A stretch of 56,648 nt of DNA from Betaproteobacteria bacterium. GTDB taxonomy: Bacteria > Pseudomonadota > Gammaproteobacteria > Burkholderiales > Sulfuricellaceae. Every line of letters begins with the position of its first letter. Within the stretch, counting starts at the first letter, position 1. The translations under genes and the position numbers were made by a program. The stretch is from positions 1 to 56,648 of the forward strand of contig JAJFTF010000054.1 in NCBI GenBank assembly GCA_021373185.1, in the 5' to 3' direction. This document shows, in pieces, positions 33,277 through 40,699 of this stretch. The notes beneath the pieces are model-generated. The model was not told the origin of the DNA. It did not search any database and saw only the letters and a list, made by a program, of their open reading frames with translations.

Positions 33277-34479
33277 GTGATCGCAAGTGACGGCGGCAGC
33301 GACCGGGCACTGACGGCGGCTGTGCGTCGTGCGCTGTCCGATCTCGACGATGCCATGTTCGATCTGTGGAATCTTGGCGAAAACATCATTCTGGCCTGGG
33401 CGCGCCAACCTCTTGAGCTGCGTCTGCTGGTCGTGCACCACTTCGCCATCACCGACTCCACCCTCGCCAAAAGCGAAAGAAAAAGCGCCGACGAAGCCAT
33501 TACCCAGGTTCTCGCCGGCCCCAAGGGGGTATCGCAGGAAGAAATCGAGCGCATCAGCCGGCTGTTTGGCAGCGCTTCCCGCCTGGTCAGCGTAAGCTTC
33601 AAGCTGGGCGATGAGATTGACAGCGAGATGATCAACCGCCTCGTTGCCCGCTACGGCGTATCGCTTGTCAGAGAGCGGGCTGTGGTGCTTCTTGACGCGG
33701 TCGGCTTTTCACTGCGCTCGCCGCTGGAACAGGTGGCGATGCTCAACAGCCTGACCCATTCCGTCAACTCTGCTTATCGCCAACTCCAATCCAAGGACAT
33801 CCAGATCAATTTCGCCCGCACCACGACCGGCGACGGATTTTATATCTGGAGCCAGGCGCGAACCACCGAAGCCAATATCGCCCTCTACAAGCTGATGATG
33901 CTGATTCTCGCCGACAACGCGGTGGTGCAGAGAAAAATGCCGGGCTTTCCCGTGCCCAAACTGCGCGCCGCCTTTCACGTCAGCGAACACTATGAGTTTT
34001 ACCAGATGGACGCGCTCAACCCGACCGCCTTCGGTTATATCGTCGGGCGCGTCACCATCGAGCTGGCACGGATGGTGGAAAACGCATTGCCCGGCCAGAT
34101 TATTCTGGGCGAATTCGATGTCGATTTGACGGATCGGCAGACCGGCAACACGGTTCGTTACAATACGCTCGATTTTGTCGACAAAACTGCGGATGAGCTT
34201 CAACAGCTCAAGGGACTGGTGATTGCCGGCGACAGCATAGATGGCTTCAGTTGTTATGTAACCGGGGAGCGGCAGGCCAACGGCGAATTCCAGACCAACA
34301 GCATCCCGATACGGGACAAGCATGGCGCGACACGGTCGGTCTATAACGCCAAAATCAACATCCATCTACTCCAGGCCGAGCCGATCTTCCTTGGAATTCA
34401 GCACAAGGATTTGAAACTCCACCCCGCCGAGAAGAAGGCCATTGAATCGCCCCAACTTACGCGACCTCTCAAATCATAA
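33277..34479 (+). CDS. Protein with a class III nucleotide-cyclase-like domain
   Basis: A protein of about 400 aa with an N-terminal helical region (1-130) and a middle domain (about 133-300) that fits the class III cyclase fold. VVLLDAVGFS with Asp140 and TTGDGFYI with Asp186 are the two metal-binding aspartates. LRAAFHVSEHYEF occupies the usual LRIGIHTG-like strand, and GYIVGRVTIELARM keeps Arg265 but lacks the Asn of the usual VNxAAR. It may therefore be a weak, altered or regulatory cyclase. GTG 33277 is listed as the conservative start. An ATT at 33253 with GGAG 6 bases upstream would add eight residues and has a far better ribosome site. Confidence 0.7.
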   Translation: MIASDGGSDRALTAAVRRALSDLDDAMFDLWNLGENIILAWARQPLELRLLVVHHFAITDSTLAKSERKSADEAITQVLAGPKGVSQEEIERISRLFGSASRLVSVSFKLGDEIDSEMINRLVARYGVSLVRERAVVLLDAVGFSLRSPLEQVAMLNSLTHSVNSAYRQLQSKDIQINFARTTTGDGFYIWSQARTTEANIALYKLMMLILADNAVVQRKMPGFPVPKLRAAFHVSEHYEFYQMDALNPTAFGYIVGRVTIELARMVENALPGQIILGEFDVDLTDRQTGNTVRYNTLDFVDKTADELQQLKGLVIAGDSIDGFSCYVTGERQANGEFQTNSIPIRDKHGATRSVYNAKINIHLLQAEPIFLGIQHKDLKLHPAEKKAIESPQLTRPLKS

Positions 34480-34482
34480 AAA

Positions 34483-34503
34483 AAGCCGCATGATCAGCGG
34501 CTT
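34483..34503 (-). terminator. Bidirectional terminator between the cyclase-like gene and the flagellar operon
   Basis: AAGCCGC (34483-34489) pairs with GCGGCTT (34497-34503) over a 7-nt loop. On the minus strand the stem is followed by seven T residues, a strong intrinsic terminator for the flgP-flgT operon. On the plus strand it is followed by CTTTCTC, so it may also serve the cyclase-like gene ending 4 bases earlier. Confidence 0.8.
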
Positions 34504-34538
34504 CTTTCTCTCGGTGCAACAGCAACAATCAAACGGGG

Positions 34539-35081
34539 TCAAGGGAATACATAGTTACGATTAGCACGGGCCTGCTTCTTCATTTCCTTTATTGCATCGT
34601 CAACCTGGGTAGTTTTTGAATCGATTTTATGCGATGCCGCCTGAATATCCGCCAGGCGCGAATCAATCTTATCCAACTTTGAGCTGATCCGGTTCAGCAA
34701 CTTTACATCCGCACTGACCGATTTTGCATCGACCACGCCGCTACGTTTTGTATCGATCACGCCGCCGCGCTTTGCATCGACACTGGCCGGCTTTGTCTCC
34801 GGGCGAACCAGTTTCGCATCGACTTCGTTCAATTTTGTACCCAGTTGCCCCAGTTTCAAGTCGATTTTGTTTAACGAGGTGTCCAGCAAACCGATTTTCG
34901 GCCCCAGGTCATCCTGCTTGTTGGCCGCCCCCTCCGCCATTTCCTTCATCTGTTTGGAGGCATTGGTAAGACTGGACTTCGTCTGATTCTGATTTAGCAG
35001 AATGAGTCCGATCAAAGCCAGTGCAACCACGTTCAGAAGCAACGAAAGAAAAGCCAGTAAATTTTCACGTATCCAGTTCAT
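34539..35081 (-). CDS. Membrane-anchored coiled-coil protein, last gene of the flagellar operon
   Basis: A 180-aa protein with one N-terminal membrane helix (about 8-30, LLAFLSLLLNVVALALIGLILL) and then almost continuous heptad-like helix. SLNKIDLKLGQLGTKLNEVDAKL is a typical stretch, with repeated short words (VDAK, IDTK, VDAK) in the middle. I do not recognise a family. It is the fourth gene behind the sigma-28 promoter at 37275 and ends just before a strong terminator, so a role in the flagellar envelope structure is likely but unproven. Confidence 0.75.
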   Translation of the reverse strand: MNWIRENLLAFLSLLLNVVALALIGLILLNQNQTKSSLTNASKQMKEMAEGAANKQDDLGPKIGLLDTSLNKIDLKLGQLGTKLNEVDAKLVRPETKPASVDAKRGGVIDTKRSGVVDAKSVSADVKLLNRISSKLDKIDSRLADIQAASHKIDSKTTQVDDAIKEMKKQARANRNYVFP

Positions 35082-35168
35082 GATGGGCGCTTTCAGTTAT
35101 GGCAAGTTTTCCGAATGGTGGCCGGGTACGACTCACGCAGATGAATAACTCGCATCGACTCTCTCGAT

Positions 35169-35447
35169 TCAAGGATAAGAGTAGGGTTGCCAGGATCGGG
35201 TTACATCTTCAAAAAACATGTCGTTAACTTTATCGTTGCTACGGGAAACCGGAACCAATATGGCAGGCACGGGCTTAACCGGTTTCACAGCCTTTCGCTT
35301 ACTCTTTGGCACTGGCCGGTACGACCGATACTTCGGCCTGACAGACTTCACCACAGGCGCCCGCTCGAGCTCCATCTCCGCCGCGCTGCAAGCCGCCCCC
35401 ATCAGAAGGAAAATGCCGGAAAACACGGCCAGTAAAATCATTTTCAT
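35169..35447 (-). CDS. Small secreted protein in the flagellar operon
   Basis: A 92-aa protein with a signal peptide (MKMILLAVFSGIFLLMGAACSAAE). The Cys could be a lipid site, but Gly at -3 makes it a poor lipobox. The mature part is basic and proline/lysine-rich (RPKYRSYRPVPKSKRKAVKPVKPVPA). No family is recognised. It lies between flgT and the coiled-coil gene, all on one strand with short gaps. Confidence 0.65.
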   Translation of the reverse strand: MKMILLAVFSGIFLLMGAACSAAEMELERAPVVKSVRPKYRSYRPVPKSKRKAVKPVKPVPAILVPVSRSNDKVNDMFFEDVTRSWQPYSYP

Positions 35448-35495
35448 TGCTCTGCCCTACTTTGCGTCAATGGTTGCAACCCAGAGTATCCCGCC

Positions 35496-36665
35496 TTATT
35501 TGACGGCTTCTTTGCTCACTCTTTCCGCGTTAACGAAATCCCCCACCCGAAGATCTATTTTTTTAGGGTCAACCGATAAATCCCCAATCGAAAACAGCGG
35601 AAATACCTGTTTAATTGTCAAGGATGCCACAGGAACGGCTGGATAACCCAATATCTTGTGGGATGTAGCCTCTGACTGAGGACGATTTCCCGAATGATAA
35701 ACCTTGAATTTATCACCCGGCTCCATATGGGAAACCGCCCCGGCATCTACATACACCTTGCTGTTGTCGATATCCGTGATTCTCGCCATGAAAGGCAGGC
35801 TGCGCAGATCTTTTCGGGTATCTTCAACCAGCGATTTCATGAAAACATCGAACCGTTGCCCAAACGGCGTGGCAAAAAATTTGGCGCTGCCAAAGAGCGA
35901 CCGGGTTTCAATTTCATTCGCGCCGCTGATGTCCATGCCGTGGCGCCTTTGCGCGATGAGCACCCCGGTTAACCCATCGTAAATATCTATTTCTACTTCG
36001 ATCCACCGATCAAAATCGGCGCGTCCCACACCGGCATCGATCACGCCCGACAGCACAAACTGGCTGCCCGTCTTGAACGCTATCTCGCGTGCATCGTCCG
36101 CACTGGAAAGCGCATCCGGGCTGGCCTTTAATGGCGGGTACCCAATCCCTGTCGCTACGTTGCTCGCAATGAACTCATCGCTCGCCGCCAGCCGGCGCAA
36201 CAACTCTTCCGGGAAACCGGCGCGGATATTCGGGATCGTGTCTACCGGGCGATAATTGATCTTGAATTTTGACGCCGTTATTTTTCTTTTAAGCCGGGTT
36301 TTTTCTTCTTTCTTGCCGCTCGCAACGCTATCGGCATCGGAACTGACTTCTGTCGGTTTCACATCCAGTCTGACGTGAAACACCCCGCCCTCGGCCCACT
36401 CCCGCAATACCGTGTAATTTTTTGTGCTGCCGGTTGGGCTTAGATAGATTTCCCGTTCCAGCACGCCCTGGCGATTCAAGGTTTCCTTGGCCTCGACATG
36501 CGCGCCTGCGTTAAGCGCTGCCTGACGCAACGCATCTTTTACCGCCAAAAGACGCGCCTGATCGATTTTCCCATCTTCATAGACGGCAAAGCCTTCAACC
36601 TCTGCCGCACCGGAACTTGCCATGCAGGCAAGGTTGAGGATGGCGCATATAAGCCATTTTTTCAT
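35496..36665 (-). CDS. flgT: FlgT-like flagellar basal-body (H-ring) protein
   Basis: A 389-aa secreted protein (signal peptide MKKWLICAILNLACMASSGA). The N-terminal domain (about 22-110, VEGFAVYEDGKIDQARLLAVKDALRQAAL) resembles FlgT-N/LPP20-type domains. The middle domain (about 140-280) contains NYRPVDTIPNIRAGFPEELLRRL and GSQFVLSGVIDAGVG. The C-terminal domain (about 300-385) is SH3-like (ARITDIDNSKVYVDAGAVSHMEPGDKFKVY). In Vibrio, FlgT forms the outer H ring of the flagellar basal body. The identification rests on domain pattern plus the FlgP-like neighbour and the sigma-28 promoter. Confidence 0.75.
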   Translation of the reverse strand: MKKWLICAILNLACMASSGAAEVEGFAVYEDGKIDQARLLAVKDALRQAALNAGAHVEAKETLNRQGVLEREIYLSPTGSTKNYTVLREWAEGGVFHVRLDVKPTEVSSDADSVASGKKEEKTRLKRKITASKFKINYRPVDTIPNIRAGFPEELLRRLAASDEFIASNVATGIGYPPLKASPDALSSADDAREIAFKTGSQFVLSGVIDAGVGRADFDRWIEVEIDIYDGLTGVLIAQRRHGMDISGANEIETRSLFGSAKFFATPFGQRFDVFMKSLVEDTRKDLRSLPFMARITDIDNSKVYVDAGAVSHMEPGDKFKVYHSGNRPQSEATSHKILGYPAVPVASLTIKQVFPLFSIGDLSVDPKKIDLRVGDFVNAERVSKEAVK

Positions 36666-36685
36666 GTGGCGGGCTGGCCGAAATT

Positions 36686-37219
36686 TTATTCTGTGTAGTA
36701 AAAATTGGTTCCGTAAGCACTGCCGGGGCCGACGCTCCCCCTAATTGCAACTGGCGATGCCGTATTCGGTGAAGCCGTCTCCGCGCCGGCGCGGAAATAA
36801 TCATAAAAATTCTGGTTCACTTCAATCTCCAGCTCGGTTTCGTAGTTGCCGTCGGCCATCGGCGTCACGCTGATCAACCGCGACCCGCGCACGAAAGCAT
36901 TCACATAAACCCGGTAGCCGTCATTCTGCGAAGCCAATGCGGAAACGGTGCTATTCCCGACCACTCTCACCCCGTAAATCTGCTCGGCCAATGCGCGATA
37001 GGCGTCCAGCTTGGACGCCCGCATTGCCATCAAACGTCGCTGCCCCGGCGTGTAGCCGTCGAAGGAACTGGTTGCGCCATAACCTATTGCCGTTAATCTG
37101 ACCGTGGGTTGCGGTCGGGCTTCAGCGACGGGATCAGTTGCCGGCTTATCTAGCCGGGTGAATGCGCACCCCCCTAAAAGCAGCGATCCCATCAGGACTG
37201 CCAAGGCAAGTTTTTTCAT
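36686..37219 (-). CDS. flgP: FlgP-like LPP20-family lipoprotein
   Basis: The 177-aa protein has a lipoprotein signal with a perfect lipobox (LLLGGC, Cys18) and an LPP20-type domain. The signature is RRLMAMRASKLDAYRALAEQIYGVRV, followed by YRVYVNAFVRGSRLISVTP and YETELEIEV. FlgP is an outer-membrane lipoprotein of Vibrio and Campylobacter flagella, involved in the basal-body disk or H ring. It is the first gene of the operon, 56 bases downstream of a near-consensus sigma-28 promoter, and is followed by flgT after 20 bases. Confidence 0.82.
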   Translation of the reverse strand: MKKLALAVLMGSLLLGGCAFTRLDKPATDPVAEARPQPTVRLTAIGYGATSSFDGYTPGQRRLMAMRASKLDAYRALAEQIYGVRVVGNSTVSALASQNDGYRVYVNAFVRGSRLISVTPMADGNYETELEIEVNQNFYDYFRAGAETASPNTASPVAIRGSVGPGSAYGTNFYYTE

Positions 37220-37274
37220 TATTCTTTGCTCCCATTGAATTTGGCTGGATTATTTGACTCTGATCCTTGTTGTC

Positions 37275-37301
37275 CTATCGGCATATCCGCCGTAAACTTG
37301 A
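37275..37301 (-). promoter_or_regulatory. Sigma-28 (FliA) flagellar promoter of flgP-flgT
   Basis: On the reverse strand TCAAGTTT (37294-37301), an 11-base spacer and GCCGATAG (37275-37282) match the sigma-28 consensus TAAAGTTT-N11-GCCGATAA at 14 of 16 positions with exact spacing. It lies 56 bases before the flgP start. Confidence 0.88.
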
Positions 37302-37468
37302 ATTAAATTCATCCGGCAATGATTTTAATATAGCATCATGAAGCCCTGCCTACAGGGCTGAAAGGCGCGTCCATATGCGCAATCGACTTTAATTACCGCC
37401 GCAGAATGGCAATATTCCATTTCAGGCGGCCTACTTGATAATCCTATCCAACATCGAATGATCGAATT

Positions 37469-38080
37469 ATGAGCCAAGGAAATCTTTTCATCGTCACCGC
37501 GCCCTCCGGCGCTGGCAAAACCAGTCTGGTGCGGGCGCTGCTGGAAAACGACAGCAAGATAAAACTGTCCATATCCCATACCACCAGACCGCCTCGCCCC
37601 GGTGAGGAGGACGGCAAGGACTACCATTTCGTCACCGAGCCGCAATTTCTCGAAATGCTGGAGCGCGGCGATTTCCTCGAGAGCGCCCAAGTCTACGGCA
37701 ACCGCTACGGCACCTCACAACCGTGGATCGAGAATGCCATGCACTCCGGCACCGATATCCTGCTGGAAATCGACTGGCAGGGTGCCGCCCAGGTCAGGAA
37801 AATCTTTCCTCAGGCCAAAGGAATTTTCATTCTGCCGCCCTCGCTGGAATCCCTGCTTGCCCGGCTTAAAGGGCGCGGACAAGATTCCGACGAGGTGATC
37901 GCACGCCGTCTCGCCGCTGCACGCGAAGACATCCGCCACGTAGAAGAGTTTGATTATGTTATTATTAACGATGTATTCGAAACGGCGCTGCAGGATCTGA
38001 TCGCCGTCATCCGCGCACAAAGGCTAATGGCCAATCGGCAGATCAACCTGCATGCCGAAATGATCGGCAAAATGAAATAA
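37469..38080 (+). CDS. gmk: Guanylate kinase
   Basis: Gmk phosphorylates GMP to GDP. The 203-aa protein has the P-loop (VTAPSGAGKTSL), the GMP-binding region (SISHTTRPPRPGEEDGKDYHFV), LEIDWQGAAQVRKIFPQA and the lid RLKGRGQDSDEVIARRL. It is the first gene of the compact gmk-rpoZ-spoT run, sensible because GMP/GDP pools feed (p)ppGpp metabolism. A GC-rich hairpin at 37342-37359 lies in the upstream gap, its role unknown. Confidence 0.97.
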   Translation: MSQGNLFIVTAPSGAGKTSLVRALLENDSKIKLSISHTTRPPRPGEEDGKDYHFVTEPQFLEMLERGDFLESAQVYGNRYGTSQPWIENAMHSGTDILLEIDWQGAAQVRKIFPQAKGIFILPPSLESLLARLKGRGQDSDEVIARRLAAAREDIRHVEEFDYVIINDVFETALQDLIAVIRAQRLMANRQINLHAEMIGKMK

Positions 38081-38101
38081 CCCCATTACAAAGGAAAAAC
38101 C

Positions 38102-38308
38102 ATGGCTCGCATTACCGTAGATGACTGCATGAAACACGTTCCCAACCGCTTTGAGCTGGCCCTGGTCGCCACCATTCGTTCCCGTCAGATCGCCCAGGGC
38201 GGTACCCCGATGGTTGACCCCAACCGCGACAAGCCAACCGTCATTGCCCTGCGCGAAATTGCCCAAGGCAAGGTCGGCCTGGAAATTCTGGTTCGCGGAT
38301 TGGCCTAG
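38102..38308 (+). CDS. rpoZ: RNA polymerase omega subunit
   Basis: The 68-aa protein starts [21 protein letters not shown] and contains [13 protein letters not shown] and [15 protein letters not shown], the omega signature. It helps assemble RNA polymerase and forms one ppGpp-binding site. AAAGGAA precedes the ATG. It lies 21 bases after gmk and directly before spoT, the standard order. Confidence 0.97.
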   Translation: MARITVDDCMKHVPNRFELALVATIRSRQIAQGGTPMVDPNRDKPTVIALREIAQGKVGLEILVRGLA

Positions 38309-38364
38309 TCAGGTTCCGGGTGCCGAAACCTGCAACTCAGGCCTCGGCACCCGGGATTGAGCAA

Positions 38365-40482
38365 ATGCCCGACATTTCGGAGCTCACATCCCATCTCAAT
38401 TACCTTAAACCGGAAGACATCGCCTCAATCGAGGCCGCCTACCGTTTAAGCGAGTCCGCCCATGCCGGCCAGTTCCGGGTCAGCGGCGAGCCTTACATCT
38501 CCCACCCCTTGGCAGTCGCCGGCATTCTGGCGGAATGGCACCTCGACGCCCAAGCGCTGATGGCCGCCCTGCTGCACGACGTGATGGAAGACACCGCCAT
38601 CACCAAGGAAGAAATCGGCGAAAAATTCGGCAAGGCCGTGGCCGAACTGGTGGACGGCGTTTCCAAGCTCGACAAGATCGAATTCCAGACCGAAGTTCAC
38701 GCCCAGGCGGAGAACTTCCGCAAAATGCTGCTGGCGATGGCGCGCGATGTACGTGTCATCCTGATCAAGATTGCCGACCGCCTGCACAACATGCGCACCC
38801 TCAGCGCAATGGCGCCGGAAAAACGCCAGCGCATTTCGCGCGAGACCATGGAAATTTACGCCCCGATCGCCAACCGGCTGGGGCTGAACAGCGTCTACGA
38901 CGAACTCGAAGACCTGAGTTTTTTCCATCTCTATCCCAACCGCTACGAGGTGCTGGCAAAAGCGGTCAGGGCGGCGCGCGGCAATCGCCGCGAAGTGGTC
39001 GGCAAAGTGCTGGAAGCGATCAAGGGGAAGCTGAAAAGCTGCAATATCGATGCTGTCATCAGCGGCAGGGAGAAACACCTTTACAGCATTTATAAGAAAA
39101 TGCATGAGAAATCCCTGACGTTCTCCGAAGTTTTTGATATTTATGGCTTTCGCGTCATTGTTCAGGATGTTTCCACCTGCTACCTTGCACTGGGTTCCCT
39201 GCACCAGCTTTACAAACCGATCCCGGGAAAATTCAAGGATTACATCGCCATCCCCAAAGCCAACGGCTACCAGTCCTTGCACACCACCCTGTTCGGCCCT
39301 TTCGGCACGCCGATCGAAATTCAGATTCGCAGCCAGGACATGCACAAAATCGCCGAAGCCGGGGTCGCCTCCCACTGGCTGTACAAAAGCAGCGACGGCA
39401 ACATCAACGAAATGCAGCAGAAGACCCATCAGTGGCTGCAAAGCCTGCTGGAAATCCAGTCCGAAAGCGGGGATGCCACCGAGTTTCTGGAACACATCAA
39501 GGTCGACCTGTTTCCCGACGAAGTCTACGTCTTCACCCCCAAGGGCAAGATCATGGCCATGCCGCGCGGCGCCACCGCAGTGGATTTCGCTTACGCGGTG
39601 CATACCGATGTCGGCAACCGCTGCGTGGCGGTAAGAATCAACCACGAACTGCGACCGCTGCGCACCGAATTGAAAAACGGCGATCAGGTGGAAATCGTTA
39701 CCGCCCCCCTCGCCAAGCCCAACCCCGGTTGGCTCAATTATGTCGTCACCGGCAAGGCGCGCTCGCACATCCGCCACTTCCTCAAGACCATGCAATACGA
39801 CGAATCCACCATCCTGGGCGAACGCATGCTCAACCAGGCGCTGCGCGCGCTGGGCGCCAACCCGGCTGAAATCAGCCAGGCCCAGTGGGACAAATTGCTG
39901 AATGAATGCAGCGGCAAGAACAAGCAGGAAATTCTCGCCGAAATCGGGCTGGGCATGCGCCTCAACATCGTTGTCGCGCGCCAGCTTCTCGCCATCACCG
40001 AGAACGCGGAAGAACGAAAAAACTCCACCATGGCGCCCATCACCATTCGCGGCACCGAAGGCATGGCCGTCCAGTTCGCCTCATGCTGCCAGCCGATTCC
40101 GGGCGATCCGATCATCGCCTTCATCAAAAAAGGCCAAGGGCTGGTCGTCCACACCCACGACTGCACGGTTTTCACCAAGAGCCGCGCCGACTCCGACAAA
40201 TGGCTGGATGTGGAATGGGACCCCGACGCCCCGCGCAAACCCTACGACGTCAGCATCAAACTGGTGGTCGCCAACCAGCGCGGCGTGCTCGCCAAAGTCG
40301 CCGCCGCCATCGCCGACGCCGGCTCGAACATCGACAACGTCAGCATGGAAGAAGTCGACGGCAGCGCCTACACCACCATGCTGTTCACCCTGCAAGTAGA
40401 AAACCGCGTACAGCTCGCCAACGTCATGCGGGTGCTGCGCAAGATCGAGGAAGTGGTGAGGATTGCACGGGTGAAGGGATAG
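38365..40482 (+). CDS. spoT: Bifunctional (p)ppGpp synthetase/hydrolase SpoT
   Basis: SpoT makes and degrades the alarmone (p)ppGpp. The 705-aa protein has the HD hydrolase domain (YISHPLAVAGIL, LLHDVMEDT, KIADRLHNMRTL), the synthetase domain (YSIYKKMHEKSL, DIYGFRVIVQD, KDYIAIPKANGYQSLHTTLFG), TGS (VYVFTPKGKIMAMPRGATAVDFAYAVHT), a zinc-finger-like segment with CC (QFASCCQPIPGD) and a C-terminal ACT domain. All hydrolase residues seem intact. ATG 38365 is chosen; a GTG at 38320 is in frame but overlaps the sequence just after rpoZ. A single long RSH enzyme fits the SpoT/Rel group. Confidence 0.96.
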   Translation: MPDISELTSHLNYLKPEDIASIEAAYRLSESAHAGQFRVSGEPYISHPLAVAGILAEWHLDAQALMAALLHDVMEDTAITKEEIGEKFGKAVAELVDGVSKLDKIEFQTEVHAQAENFRKMLLAMARDVRVILIKIADRLHNMRTLSAMAPEKRQRISRETMEIYAPIANRLGLNSVYDELEDLSFFHLYPNRYEVLAKAVRAARGNRREVVGKVLEAIKGKLKSCNIDAVISGREKHLYSIYKKMHEKSLTFSEVFDIYGFRVIVQDVSTCYLALGSLHQLYKPIPGKFKDYIAIPKANGYQSLHTTLFGPFGTPIEIQIRSQDMHKIAEAGVASHWLYKSSDGNINEMQQKTHQWLQSLLEIQSESGDATEFLEHIKVDLFPDEVYVFTPKGKIMAMPRGATAVDFAYAVHTDVGNRCVAVRINHELRPLRTELKNGDQVEIVTAPLAKPNPGWLNYVVTGKARSHIRHFLKTMQYDESTILGERMLNQALRALGANPAEISQAQWDKLLNECSGKNKQEILAEIGLGMRLNIVVARQLLAITENAEERKNSTMAPITIRGTEGMAVQFASCCQPIPGDPIIAFIKKGQGLVVHTHDCTVFTKSRADSDKWLDVEWDPDAPRKPYDVSIKLVVANQRGVLAKVAAAIADAGSNIDNVSMEEVDGSAYTTMLFTLQVENRVQLANVMRVLRKIEEVVRIARVKG

Positions 40483-40639
40483 CCATCTCCCATTTTGATG
40501 TACCCCACCCCAATTCATCGCCTCTCCCGCCCCACCCTCTTCCCCGCCACTGCGCCTTCCATCAACGACCTGTCAGCGCAAACACCTCCTCAATCGGTCA
40601 ATATGGCAACAAATAAACAAGCATTTTTTTGAACACATA

Positions 40640-40667
40640 TTGCAAATGGGAAAAATACGGCCATAAT
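40640..40667 (+). promoter_or_regulatory. Candidate promoter of the restriction-modification gene
   Basis: TTGCAA (40640-40645), a 16-base spacer and CATAAT (40662-40667), 33 bases before the chosen ATG. The region is AT-rich compared with the preceding spoT gene. Confidence 0.5.
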
Positions 40668-40699
40668 GTCCGCTATTATTCCCAGATATGGAGTGTAAC

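Noticed and set aside
37342..37359. Hairpin AGCCCTG-CCTA-CAGGGCT as a terminator
   Set aside because: No T tract follows on either strand, and it lies upstream of gmk rather than after a gene. It may be a leader structure but nothing more can be said.
38446..39795. 449-codon open frame on the minus strand
   Set aside because: It is antisense to spoT and has shadow composition.
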